A stretch of DNA of 64,000 nt from JALZCH01 sp036400075 (GTDB taxonomy: Bacteria > Acidobacteriota > Blastocatellia > Pyrinomonadales > Pyrinomonadaceae), in the NCBI GenBank assembly GCA_036400075.1, contig DASWLV010000081.1, positions 1 through 64,000 on the forward strand. The letters are read 5' to 3'. Made by a program: the position numbers and the translations under genes. How positions within the stretch are numbered: the first letter of the stretch is position 1; every line of letters begins with the position of its first letter. Shown piece by piece: positions 16,874 through 25,827 of this stretch. The notes beneath the pieces are model-generated. The model was not told where the DNA came from. It worked only from the letters and a program-made list of their open reading frames with translations, and made no database searches.

Positions 16874-16962
16874 GCAGGAGCGACTTTCCTTGCTCGAACG
16901 TACCGACCGCCACTTCGGAGTTTTTTTCAAACGGTCGTCACGCTCGTCGCAGCCGCTCCTGC
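16874..16962. terminator. Inverted repeat between convergent genes
   Basis: Arms GCAGGAGCG (16874-16882) and CGCTCCTGC (16954-16962), the right one followed by a T run. The 71-nt loop is long, so a simple terminator is uncertain; it may also be a dispersed REP-like element. Confidence 0.45.
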
Positions 16963-16987
16963 TTTTTCCCCACGCGGGGAAATCGGT

Positions 16988-19627
16988 TTAGAAACTTCGT
17001 CGAAAGAGATACGAAGCTCTGATAAAAAAGGTTCTCGCGTTTCTCTCAAATTTCGGTTCGAGCTGTCCTGTAAAAGGGCTAAATCCGTTGTAATTAAAAT
17101 TATCGTTGTAGCCGACGTAAAGCGCGGTTCCCGGATTCGGGTTATAACCGAACAGCAATTGCCCGGCGGCTCTCGACGCCAGCGTGTCGTAATCAACGCG
17201 CGTACGAACAAACGCGAAGCGAGTAAATTGATAAGTCGAGCGCAAGGTGAAAATGTTTGTATCGAACGCCGTTAATCCGGTGTCGTTGCGTGTCAAACGG
17301 GCTTTTGTGTAATCGAGCGAAACGCGCAGCGGGTCAATTGGTTTGTAATTAAATCCGACGTTTAAATCAAACTGCCGCCCGGTTCCGGGATCGAGCTGCG
17401 ATTTGCCCGCCAGAGCCGCAGGGCTGACTCGCGGATAACGATTTCCGCCGCCGAAATCGAAATCGTAAGCGTTCCAGATTGTGCCGATGAATCCGTAAGC
17501 GCTGAATTGTTTATTAAAAGTTTTGCTGGCGTTAACACTCAAATAAGGCTGGTAAGTCGAGCGTTCGGGCGCGCCGAAAAATGCGCCGCCGTTCGGTCTG
17601 GTCGGCGCGCGTTTTAAACCGAATTCTTCCTCAAAAAGTCTTTCGTAGCTGAGTCCTCCGCCGAAATTGATGTAGGTGCTTCCCTGCAAAGTCAGATTGA
17701 CGTTTGAGCTAAGCCCGGCGTCCTGCGAGCGCCCTTTCCAGTCGTAAGCGATGTTTGCCCCGTGACGCCAATCGGCGCGCAGGAGAAATCCTTTCGATTT
17801 CGGTTCGGTACTCAGGCGGCTGCCCCAGAAAAGCGAGTTTGTATTTACACGGCGCGTAAAACCGGCATCGGCGCGATAATCTTTCGAGCGCCCCACGGCT
17901 TCTATAACCCAGCCGCGATTTTTCTCGGTGTAATCCAGATTCCAGTAATATCCGACGCCGTTTCCGACGCGATATTGTCGAAACGTATTTCCGCCGCAAA
18001 TTTCTCTATTCCTCTGCGCCTGTGTTTGATTTAAATCAGGTTCAAAAGCGGCTTCACGAAAACAAGTCCGCGAATTGCTGCCGACCACTTGAAATTGCGA
18101 AACGAGCCTGGGGCTGTATTTGATACGCCCGTCAAAACCCGCGAGAAAATTGCGCTGTTCGGGAAAAATGCGAGCCGTGCCGAAAAACCCGACGTTGTTT
18201 TCTCTGCCGAAGTCGCGTTTTACGCGGACGACGGCGAAATGCGCGTTTTTGTCCAGAAATTCATCAATTCCCGGTCTGACGGAAGGATCGTTGCGGTCGT
18301 CTTCGTCGTAATTTCCCGGCGCTTTGTCGGTCGCCGCGAGAAATCCGAACGAGGTTTTGCCGATTTTTCCGGTTAATTTTGCCGCCGCGTCCGGGTCAAT
18401 AATCTGGCGCGAATAAAAAACTTGCAGCGGTGATTGGAAAATCTCGACGCCTTCCAAAAAGAACGGGCGTTTTTCCTGAAAGAAAATCGGAAAACGCTGA
18501 TTAGCCGTGACGACGGGCGCGTCGGCTTCGATTTCGGCGAAATCCGGGTTGATCGCTGCGTCGAGCGTGACGTTCGGCGTGATGCCGAATTTCATCGTGA
18601 CGCCGATGTCTTGTTTAATCGGTTGATTGACAAATCTTCCGGGATCGGGCAAAACGCCGTTCGGGTTACGAATCGGATCAAAAATGCCTCTGTCGTTAAG
18701 AATGTAGCGCGGAACGGTGCGCGTCCGGCGTCCGGTTTCCGAGAGCGTGATGCTCGGCACGATTTCCAGCGTGCGTTCGGTTTTGATGTTTTCGAGACCG
18801 GTGATTTTGCCGTGTTTGACAAGCGTGCCGGAAATGTTGCGGTCGTCGGGCATCCACGAATCCAATTCGTCATTGAATCGGTCAATGTTGCGCATTACAT
18901 TGAAGCCCCACATTTTTCCTTTGCCGGCAGTGTAGCGCAGAGATTTAAACGGAATTTTGACTTCGACAACCCAGCCGTCGGCGACGATTGAGCCTTTCGA
19001 TTCCATCACGATGTCAACCGAAAAATCCTGTCCCTGCCCTTCGGTTTGAATTCCGTCCATCTGAATTCCGAGCGGATTAAAGCCGAGAATATAAGCGCGC
19101 CGCTGGTCGTTGTAAGTATCGAGCCAGACGCGCACGTTGTCTTCGCCGAAAACATTATCGCGGCTGGCGACGGTGGCGCGAATTTTATCCGGCTCGTCAA
19201 AACAGTGAAATGCGAGATAAAGATGCCGCTCGTCATAGCCGAGATAAGCGATTGTCGGTTTTGAAGGCGCAGAATTGTCGCCGGGCGAAACTTGATAAAA
19301 ATCCTTAAAAGTCGCTGCTTGCTGCCAAACGGCTTCGTCCAATTTGCCGTCAATTACCGGCGACTGCTCAAAACGCGGGATTCGCATCGGCTCGGTTTTT
19401 TCAGGCGGTAAGTTAAAGCGAGATTTTTTTACGGAGCTGTTTGCGTCTTTATCATCATTGTTCTTATTTTTTTTTGCGTCGGATTTCTTCGTCTCCTTTG
19501 CAGTCGGCGTGTTTTTTGGGGAAGGCTCGGCTGATGTCCTGACGATATTTGCCTGCGGGGGCGGCGCATCTTGAGAATAAGCTGCTGTTGATAAAAATAA
19601 AAATGCGGTTAAGAGCAGGATTTTCAT
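16988..19627 (-). CDS. CBM9-like/DUF5916 outer-membrane barrel protein
   Basis: Large exported protein of 879 residues with signal peptide about 1-18 (ending TAAYSQ). A disordered Lys/Asp/Asn-rich linker (about 45-75) is followed by a family-9 carbohydrate-binding-like beta sandwich (about 88-260): PVIDGKLDEAVWQQA, LYLAFHCFDEPDKIRA, DNVRVWLDTYND. The DUF5916 part (about 270-879) opens with PSITLSETGRR and has KFGITPNVTLDAAINPDFAEIEADAPV and FFLEGVEIF. It shows alternating amphipathic strands and a terminal aromatic-rich strand (FFIRASYLFRRSF), typical of an outer-membrane beta barrel. Ligand unknown. A weak ribosome site precedes the ATG. Confidence 0.87.
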   Translation of the reverse strand: MKILLLTAFLFLSTAAYSQDAPPPQANIVRTSAEPSPKNTPTAKETKKSDAKKNKNNDDKDANSSVKKSRFNLPPEKTEPMRIPRFEQSPVIDGKLDEAVWQQAATFKDFYQVSPGDNSAPSKPTIAYLGYDERHLYLAFHCFDEPDKIRATVASRDNVFGEDNVRVWLDTYNDQRRAYILGFNPLGIQMDGIQTEGQGQDFSVDIVMESKGSIVADGWVVEVKIPFKSLRYTAGKGKMWGFNVMRNIDRFNDELDSWMPDDRNISGTLVKHGKITGLENIKTERTLEIVPSITLSETGRRTRTVPRYILNDRGIFDPIRNPNGVLPDPGRFVNQPIKQDIGVTMKFGITPNVTLDAAINPDFAEIEADAPVVTANQRFPIFFQEKRPFFLEGVEIFQSPLQVFYSRQIIDPDAAAKLTGKIGKTSFGFLAATDKAPGNYDEDDRNDPSVRPGIDEFLDKNAHFAVVRVKRDFGRENNVGFFGTARIFPEQRNFLAGFDGRIKYSPRLVSQFQVVGSNSRTCFREAAFEPDLNQTQAQRNREICGGNTFRQYRVGNGVGYYWNLDYTEKNRGWVIEAVGRSKDYRADAGFTRRVNTNSLFWGSRLSTEPKSKGFLLRADWRHGANIAYDWKGRSQDAGLSSNVNLTLQGSTYINFGGGLSYERLFEEEFGLKRAPTRPNGGAFFGAPERSTYQPYLSVNASKTFNKQFSAYGFIGTIWNAYDFDFGGGNRYPRVSPAALAGKSQLDPGTGRQFDLNVGFNYKPIDPLRVSLDYTKARLTRNDTGLTAFDTNIFTLRSTYQFTRFAFVRTRVDYDTLASRAAGQLLFGYNPNPGTALYVGYNDNFNYNGFSPFTGQLEPKFERNARTFFIRASYLFRRSF

Positions 19628-19726
19628 TATAAATTTTCGTATTTAAAGCTGTTTTATTGAGCGAAAATGAAGACATTTCTTAAACGCGGGCTGCGCCGAA
19701 AAGTTTCAAGCAAACTACGAAAAGTT

Positions 19727-19765
19727 TTGTGAGCGGTTATTTTTTAATTCAATAACCGCTCACAA
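19727..19765 (-). terminator. Rho-independent terminator of the DUF4097 gene
   Basis: Perfect 15-bp stem TTGTGAGCGGTTATT with a 9-nt loop, 9 nt past the DUF4097 stop on the minus strand. Confidence 0.8.
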
Positions 19766-19773
19766 TTTAATTT

Positions 19774-21798
19774 TTAGCCGAACAGCGGATTACGCAGCGG
19801 CACGAGATAAAAATTGTTGTGTGAGATGCGGACGTTTGATGCGCTGCGAACATAAATTTGCCCGTCGGCGGTCGTGCGTAATTTGTAGTTGGAGCTTCCG
19901 CCGCCGATTTTCCAAACGGTCGAGTTTCTTGTGTCTTTCGGCTCGCCGTTCGGCTCGATGCCTTCAAACGTGACGTTTTTCGTCGTCGCTTCGAGCGTTG
20001 CCGAAGCGTCCTGGTTTAAAGTCAAAACGGTTTCGCCGCTCACGGTGTTTGTCGTAAGAGCCGTGAAATTGCCTTCGAGAGCAATATTGCCCTCGGTGGT
20101 TCTGATTTTAGCTTCGCCATCGAAACCGATCACGCGAACCCGCCCCTCGCGCGACGTAACCGACAAATTGCCGCCCGAATCGCGCACGTCAATTGCGCCG
20201 TTCCCACCGTCAAGCTCCACTTTTCCGGTGACGCCGTCAACGCGAATTTCGCCGCCGGACATAATTTTGACGTTCGATTTGCGCGGGACATAGATTTCAA
20301 GACGATAACGCTCGACTGTTTCGGGAATGTTTATACGGATTTCAGAACCGTTTTTTTGCAGCGAAGGCTTATAGTTGCTTTCTCTTGCTTGATGCGTAAA
20401 ATTGAAAGAAACTTCCGATTTATCCCAGCCGCGAATGCGAACAGCGCCGTTACGCGCCATTACGTTGAGATTCGGAGCGCTTTCGACATCCAGACTATAG
20501 GTTTGGCGGCGGCTGAGTGCAAAATGGTTATATTCTCCCGGCGCATCGTCATCCATATCGAGGTCAATGTCAACATCCAAGTCCATATCAACATCAATTT
20601 CCGGCACGGAAGCGCGCGCCTCTTCGACGGAGCGTCTGATTTCTTCCTGATCAATCTTCATCGCTTCTTTAGCGACTTTTTTTGACTCTGCAATTGCTTT
20701 CCTGATTTCCTCCCGCGTTTTTTCGTCCATATAAACGCTGCCTTCGATTGCGGGAGTTGGCGGAGTTGGCGGAGATACCACAACGTTCGGTCTTACCTTA
20801 GCTCTCGGAGGTTTCGGAGGTTTCGGGGCTTTTGCTTTCGGACCGAAATCGCCGTGGGAATCGAAATCCGGTTCGTCCATCTGGCTTAATAGATTGACAG
20901 CCGGTTTCAGCGAGCGCCCATCCTGATTGCGTCGAATGTTAATCGTGCCGTTAACGGTGTTCAAACGAATCGGAATTTGTCCGTCGCCGAGTTTTCCGTA
21001 GAGATTGTTGCCGACATATTCGCCTTTTTTGACCGGCAAACCGAAATCATTGCTGATATTGCCGTGAACGGTCGAGGCTTTGACAATTGCATCAACATCC
21101 GAAGGAAGCTGTAATTTAAGCGTGCCGTTAACAGTATCAACTTTGATTTCGCGGACGCTGTTCAGACTGTCAAAACTGACGTTGAGCGTACCGTTGACAG
21201 TAGAGATATTAACCGAACCGCGCAGGTTTTGGGCTGTTACGCTGCCGTTGACGGTCGAAGATTTTACGATGTTTGACATTCCGGCGAGCGTCACGTTGCC
21301 GTTGACCGTTTCGACTTCATCGAGCTGGGCATTGCGCGGGACGGTCAGTTTGTAATCAACCGAATATTCCGTGCAGCGATTGTCACTACCGTTTGACCAG
21401 GTTTTGTGATCTTTGTCGCTACGACTAACAGTAATATTGCGATTTTTGCCAAACTCGGTTTCAACGCGCACCCAATTCGGGCTGGCATCAATCTGAATCT
21501 CAATATCTTCGGGCTTTTCGCACTGAATCCGCTTTGTGGCTTCGACTCGCACTTCGTTTCTGTCCCAAGCCTCGACATCAACTTTACCGTTAACGTTCGA
21601 TAGCGAAACGCGCCCGTTCGGGTTGAGCGGATAAGTTTGATCAAAACGCGTATCTTGCGCGGTCGTTTGAACGATTTCCGTTTTTTCAACTCCGGCGAAA
21701 TTGGCATTGACCGTTTGCGGTCGAGACACGGGCTGCGGCTGGGCGGCGCTTCCCGCCGAAATCATACCTGCAACTAACAATGAAATTATCCAAGACAT
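19774..21798 (-). CDS. DUF4097 repeat protein with an Asp-rich linker
   Basis: Exported protein of 674 residues with a short signal peptide (about 1-19) and a good ribosome site (AGAGGAAA). Residues ~55-300 and ~440-640 are two DUF4097 beta-solenoid domains made of strands such as VETVNGNVTLAG, SSTVNGSVTAQN and DTVNGTLKLQL, where TVNG recurs with regular spacing. Between them lie a Pro/Lys-rich segment, a charged helix (about 360-395) and a striking run alternating Asp with Val, Met, Leu or Ile (DMDLDVDIDLDMDDD). DUF4097 proteins are surface or periplasmic with unknown ligand; the acidic run is a plausible cation-binding spacer. Confidence 0.85.
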   Translation of the reverse strand: MSWIISLLVAGMISAGSAAQPQPVSRPQTVNANFAGVEKTEIVQTTAQDTRFDQTYPLNPNGRVSLSNVNGKVDVEAWDRNEVRVEATKRIQCEKPEDIEIQIDASPNWVRVETEFGKNRNITVSRSDKDHKTWSNGSDNRCTEYSVDYKLTVPRNAQLDEVETVNGNVTLAGMSNIVKSSTVNGSVTAQNLRGSVNISTVNGTLNVSFDSLNSVREIKVDTVNGTLKLQLPSDVDAIVKASTVHGNISNDFGLPVKKGEYVGNNLYGKLGDGQIPIRLNTVNGTINIRRNQDGRSLKPAVNLLSQMDEPDFDSHGDFGPKAKAPKPPKPPRAKVRPNVVVSPPTPPTPAIEGSVYMDEKTREEIRKAIAESKKVAKEAMKIDQEEIRRSVEEARASVPEIDVDMDLDVDIDLDMDDDAPGEYNHFALSRRQTYSLDVESAPNLNVMARNGAVRIRGWDKSEVSFNFTHQARESNYKPSLQKNGSEIRINIPETVERYRLEIYVPRKSNVKIMSGGEIRVDGVTGKVELDGGNGAIDVRDSGGNLSVTSREGRVRVIGFDGEAKIRTTEGNIALEGNFTALTTNTVSGETVLTLNQDASATLEATTKNVTFEGIEPNGEPKDTRNSTVWKIGGGSSNYKLRTTADGQIYVRSASNVRISHNNFYLVPLRNPLFG

Positions 21799-21921
21799 TT
21801 TTCTATTTCCTCTTATTTGATGATGACGAAACTCTCTGTTCCTGCACTAAAAACACCGACAAGGAAAAGTTTGTGACAAAAAATTTTGACTTTTTTCGGA
21901 AATTGAATTTTAACAAAGAAA

Positions 21922-21943
21922 AAGCGGCTCGCGCGAGCCGCTT
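21922..21943 (-). terminator. Rho-independent terminator of csbD
   Basis: Self-complementary 22-bp palindrome AAGCGGCTCG/CGAGCCGCTT followed by T residues on the minus strand, 41 nt past the CsbD stop. Confidence 0.85.
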
Positions 21944-21983
21944 ATAAAGGATCGGATATATGAATTTTCACACTATTTTTGCA

Positions 21984-22217
21984 CTAGCGATTAATGCGGT
22001 CGCCGGCATTGCTGATGGCATCGCCAACCGAATCAATCGTTTCGCCGACGCCGCGTTTAAATTTACCCCAGGTTTCCTGCGTGTCGCCTTCGATTTGATC
22101 GGCTTCGCCTTCGGCTTGCAAATCGCGGTCGCCGATTAAATTGCCGACGCCTTCTTTCAGAGAGCCTTTGGTTTGATCCCATTGCCCCTCAACTTCATCT
22201 CTATTCGGTGCTGCCAT
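21984..22217 (-). CDS. CsbD family stress protein
   Basis: Small acidic hydrophilic protein of 77 residues, full length for the family. The typical CsbD repeats are visible: QWDQTKGSLKEGVGNLIGD and QIEGDTQETWGKFKRGVGE. CsbD proteins are abundant stress-induced proteins in many bacteria, under the general stress sigma factor in Bacillus; their molecular role is unknown. A GAGAGGGG ribosome site supports the ATG. It stands alone between its own terminator and the tandem hairpins behind the BNR gene. Confidence 0.88.
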   Translation of the reverse strand: MAAPNRDEVEGQWDQTKGSLKEGVGNLIGDRDLQAEGEADQIEGDTQETWGKFKRGVGETIDSVGDAISNAGDRINR

Positions 22218-22325
22218 TGCGTTTTACCCCTCTCATTTAAAATGCGACTTATTTTCATACAGTCACTTTGTTCTATATTTAAATGGCAATTATTATGCCG
22301 TTAATGATTCACCATATTTTGCCGC

Positions 22326-22368
22326 AAAAAATCAAGGTTGCGAAAGAAACATCGCAGCCTTGATTTTT
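22326..22368 (-). terminator. Second of two tandem hairpins behind the BNR gene
   Basis: Stem AAAAATCAAGG..TGCGA with TCGCAGCCTTGATTTTT (one mismatch), flanked by A and T runs. Confidence 0.75.
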
Positions 22369-22386
22369 GTTTAAATTCGCCTCAAT

Positions 22387-22422
22387 CAAAACCCGGTTTC
22401 AGTTTTCGGAAACCGGGTTTTG
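22387..22422 (-). terminator. First of two tandem hairpins behind the BNR gene
   Basis: Perfect 14-bp stem CAAAACCCGGTTTC with an 8-nt loop, 82 nt past the stop of the BNR/dockerin gene; a second hairpin follows about 20 nt further on. Confidence 0.8.
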
Positions 22423-22503
22423 AGATTCGGCTGCAATAAAGTTTACAGCTTCCGGCTATTTTTCTTTGGGTTGTTCAATCTCAACCAAAGAAGCGGAAGG
22501 CGC

Positions 22504-25488
22504 TTAAGAGCCGTTGATTTCTCCAATCAGAAAAGCTGTGTAATTATGACCGGAAACACTGTTGTTCAAAGGCTGATACGGGCGAGAAACCGGATCAAAC
22601 TTCCAATTACCGACTTGTCCGGTATTGGCATTTGGTGCGCCCGCAGCTATATAGCGCAGAATCAGCGTTGCATCGAACGGAGAGATGTTTCCATCGCCGC
22701 TTGTGTCGGCGGCGATTCTCTGATTTGTGTTTAAGGCATTCGGTCCCGTTCCGTTAGCAGCGATGTGACGAAGAACCAATGTTGCGTCAAACGGAGAAAT
22801 ACCGTTTCTGTCACCCGTCTTTGTCGGTGTAACCGTGTATTGTCCATTAGTAAACAAATTATTCAATGTATATCCTCCCGCGCCGTTTGAAGCGGCATTT
22901 ACCGTAGGCTCGCCAATGCTCGAAACGGCTGAAAGCGATGCGTTAGCGACGTTTATGCTGGCGTTCGTGCCGTAAGTAACGGTTCCGCTGATCGAAAGAA
23001 TCGCCTGCGGCACGGCGGCGGGAATTTGATACAGTCCTTTGCCGTAAGTCGCAATTCGTAACATTCTACCTGCTCCCGAACCGGCAAACGCCATATCAAA
23101 TACGGCGACTCTCGGCAGTCCAAAACCGAACGGCGCCCAAGTAGAGCCGCCGTTAGTCGAGATGTAAACGCCGATGTCGGTTCCGGCATACAACACATTA
23201 TTTTCAACGAGAAGAGCGGTGACCGGAACCAGCGGCAAGCCGGCTGCAGCGCCGCTGATTGCCGTCCAGGTCGGAGGAGAATTGTTTAAATTTGTCGTTT
23301 TGTAAATTTGCGGAGTGTTGAAAACCGAAAGCGTCACGTAAGCCGTGTTTTGATTTGTCGGATCAATAATTACGCGAGAGACGAAATTGTTCGGGACGGC
23401 GTTTGCCGAATCGAGATTTTGCAAAGTCGTCGTTCCCGGACTCGTTCCCGTTCCCCAAATTCCTCCGTTCGCCAGACCGACTATGCGCACGTTGTCATTT
23501 TGCGGCGAAATGCCGATGGTGCTGATAGCTACGCCGGATTGAATCGGCTCCTGGCTGACTTTCGTCATCGTAACTCCGCTGTTGCCGGAGCGATACAGCA
23601 CGTCCGAACCGAAATAGAGAGTGTTCGGATTGCCCGGACCGCGTTCCATCGGAGCGTAGAATAAAATCGCCGACGCCGAACAAGTCATCCCGTTCGGAAT
23701 AGCGCCGCCGAATCCGCAGCCGTATAAAGCCCAGCCGTTTGGATTAGCAGATGCTGAAGTTAAAACCACGTCATAACCCATCGCATTGGTCTGATTAAAA
23801 TATGTGTGATACATCGTCACGGCGGTTGTGTTCGATGCGTTTTGATCAACCACCACCTGACCGCCGTCGCCGTCCGCCGCGTGCGACCAAACTCCCGCGC
23901 CATTGAGAAAATTCGTTCCGTTGTCCTGAGTTCCGCCAATGGAAAACGTCGGGTCTGTCGGATGTGTGTCGAGACTGTTAAATTGCGTGGCAAGAAATTG
24001 CGAGTTGTTCAAGGTTGTCCAATTCGCTCCGCTGTTGGTTGATTTCCAGATGCCGCCGTCGTTGCCGTGATAAATAATAGCCGGGTTTGAAGCGGCAACG
24101 TCAATAGCGTTCGTATCGCCGTGTAGATTGACCTGGCTGGTGGTAAAACTTGCCGCGCCGTTGGTTGAATAAGCAAAAATCGGATTTGTTTGCCCGCCGA
24201 TGTAAACGCGGTCGTTGTCGGGATTCGTGTTGGTCGGCACGGCTTTGACGGCGATGTTGAAAAAACATTGACCGCCGCAGAAATTGTTGTCTATCCGCAG
24301 TTGAAAACTCGCCCCGCCGTTTATTGACCGATGGATTGTGCCGCCGGCATTTCCGGTTGCCGCGTAAATCACCGGATTGGGCTGTCCTGAAACATGATAA
24401 ATAGATAACTCTCCATTTGTATCGCTGGTAGTTCCTGTCACTGTCAGCGGCTGTGTAAAAGTCGGAGCGGGGGCGAGCGCATTGTTTGTGACTAGAATAC
24501 CGCCCGGGTTGGATGTCACCCAGGCAACGAGGAGATTAGGATTGAGAGGGTCAATGGCTAAATCACGAATATTGGTATCCTGGCTGGCAAGCGGAAGCGC
24601 AAGTTTGTCAAAAGTTGCGCTTGTGGTCGCATTCGTTGAGCGATAGATGCCGCGATTGGGCGAAGAAGGAAGCGTCGCCGAGGATCGAAATCCGCCGAGA
24701 CCGCTGGTCGTGCCGACAAAAATTGTCGCCGGGTCGGTCGGATGAACGACGACTTCACCGATGGCGCGACCATTGAACTGAGCGAATCCGAGCGGTCCGT
24801 TCAACGTCGCCGTCGTGCTCGCGTTGTCAATTCGATAAACGCCGACTCCGAAAAAGGAAGCGCCTGTAAAATGCGGCTCGCCCGTCCCGACGTAAACGAT
24901 TTCAGGATTTGAAGGAGCAATCGCAATGGCTCCGATTGCCAGGCTTTGCGCACTATCCATCAACGGAGTCCAATTCGTTCCCCCGTCGGTTGTGCGATAA
25001 AGTCCGCCCTGCGAAGTGCCGACATAAACAATATCCGAATTGGTCGGGTGAATAGCGACAGCCGTAACACGTCCGCTGACGCTGACGCGGTTTACTTCGG
25101 TTTGACCGTTTGGAATCGGCGCGGGACCGAGCGGCGTCCAAGCTGCCAGCAACGCCGCTTGCTCCTCCAACGGAGCGGCGGCGGCTTCAGCCATAAGAGC
25201 TTCTTCCTGCTTCTCGATTGTTTCGACGGCTTCGCTGCGGGCGCTGATATTTTCTATCACATCGCCATCCATCATTCCGCGATACATCGCGATTTGTTCT
25301 TCGCGCCTTAGCAGGAACTCTTCTTTAGTAAGTTCATTTTTCACTGACGCAAACGAGGGAATATCCGGGTCGTCGCCGAATTTCAATAATTCTTTGACGG
25401 CATCTACTTTTAAAACAGCAAACACAGCCATCAAAAGGATTACCGCTGCTGCGACAGATACGGATACATACAGCTTAAACTTTTTCAT
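22504..25488 (-). CDS. Secreted BNR/sortilin-like repeat protein with C-terminal dockerin-like repeats
   Basis: Protein of 994 residues. An N-terminal hydrophobic segment (about 6-28) is followed by a charged helical stretch. Residues ~115-830 form a beta-propeller of BNR/Asp-box type: VYVGTSQGGLYRTTDGGTNWTPL, GGIWKSTNSGANWTTL, IGVYISTNGGSTWAPFGFGLP. A short Ig-like or carboxypeptidase-regulatory segment (ISGTVTYG..) follows. Two EF-hand-like dockerin type I repeats come at about 880-950: DRNGISPFDATLVLRHIA and DTSGDGNISPFDATLILRYIA. The propeller suggests glycan or protein binding outside the cell, and the dockerin pair suggests calcium-dependent docking to a cohesin-like partner, which is not seen here. 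Confidence 0.85.
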   Translation of the reverse strand: MKKFKLYVSVSVAAAVILLMAVFAVLKVDAVKELLKFGDDPDIPSFASVKNELTKEEFLLRREEQIAMYRGMMDGDVIENISARSEAVETIEKQEEALMAEAAAAPLEEQAALLAAWTPLGPAPIPNGQTEVNRVSVSGRVTAVAIHPTNSDIVYVGTSQGGLYRTTDGGTNWTPLMDSAQSLAIGAIAIAPSNPEIVYVGTGEPHFTGASFFGVGVYRIDNASTTATLNGPLGFAQFNGRAIGEVVVHPTDPATIFVGTTSGLGGFRSSATLPSSPNRGIYRSTNATTSATFDKLALPLASQDTNIRDLAIDPLNPNLLVAWVTSNPGGILVTNNALAPAPTFTQPLTVTGTTSDTNGELSIYHVSGQPNPVIYAATGNAGGTIHRSINGGASFQLRIDNNFCGGQCFFNIAVKAVPTNTNPDNDRVYIGGQTNPIFAYSTNGAASFTTSQVNLHGDTNAIDVAASNPAIIYHGNDGGIWKSTNSGANWTTLNNSQFLATQFNSLDTHPTDPTFSIGGTQDNGTNFLNGAGVWSHAADGDGGQVVVDQNASNTTAVTMYHTYFNQTNAMGYDVVLTSASANPNGWALYGCGFGGAIPNGMTCSASAILFYAPMERGPGNPNTLYFGSDVLYRSGNSGVTMTKVSQEPIQSGVAISTIGISPQNDNVRIVGLANGGIWGTGTSPGTTTLQNLDSANAVPNNFVSRVIIDPTNQNTAYVTLSVFNTPQIYKTTNLNNSPPTWTAISGAAAGLPLVPVTALLVENNVLYAGTDIGVYISTNGGSTWAPFGFGLPRVAVFDMAFAGSGAGRMLRIATYGKGLYQIPAAVPQAILSISGTVTYGTNASINVANASLSAVSSIGEPTVNAASNGAGGYTLNNLFTNGQYTVTPTKTGDRNGISPFDATLVLRHIAANGTGPNALNTNQRIAADTSGDGNISPFDATLILRYIAAGAPNANTGQVGNWKFDPVSRPYQPLNNSVSGHNYTAFLIGEINGS

Positions 25489-25541
25489 GGAAACTCCTAT
25501 TTATAAGAAATTGAAATATTTCGTACGCGGGTATAGGCAAA

Positions 25542-25559
25542 TGAATCAATGTTGATTCA
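25542..25559. promoter_or_regulatory. Operator-like palindrome upstream of the BNR gene
   Basis: TGAATCAATGTTGATTCA is an 18-nt palindrome with a 2-nt centre, 53 nt before the BNR start. The rest of 25489-25772 is AT-rich upstream sequence with no gene. Confidence 0.35.
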
Positions 25560-25772
25560 ATTATGGAAGCCGCATTTTTAAATTTTCTTCTTAATTACGA
25601 CCCGCGGTTTTTGCGGATAGATTGTTTGAAGGCAAGGAGATTCTAATTTAAAAGTTTTTAAGTTTCAAATTCAAAAACAAAAAATTTCGTATTTTTTGAA
25701 AACTTTTTTAATCTGAAACAAATTTGAGTTGTCGTTTAGGCAAACGGCGCAAGAACAATGACTTATCGAAAC

Positions 25773-25808
25773 AAAAAAAGACGATGGAAACGACCATCGT
25801 CTTTTTTG
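25773..25808 (-). terminator. Rho-independent terminator of the ETF-QO gene
   Basis: Perfect stem AAGACGATGG/CCATCGTCTT with a 6-nt loop, seven A before and six T after, 20 nt past the gene end. Confidence 0.9.
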
Positions 25809-25827
25809 TTTTTAGTTTCCCAGACTT

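Noticed and set aside
16871..17275. 134-codon ORF past the SAM hydrolase
   Set aside because: It covers an inverted repeat and then lies antisense to the barrel protein.
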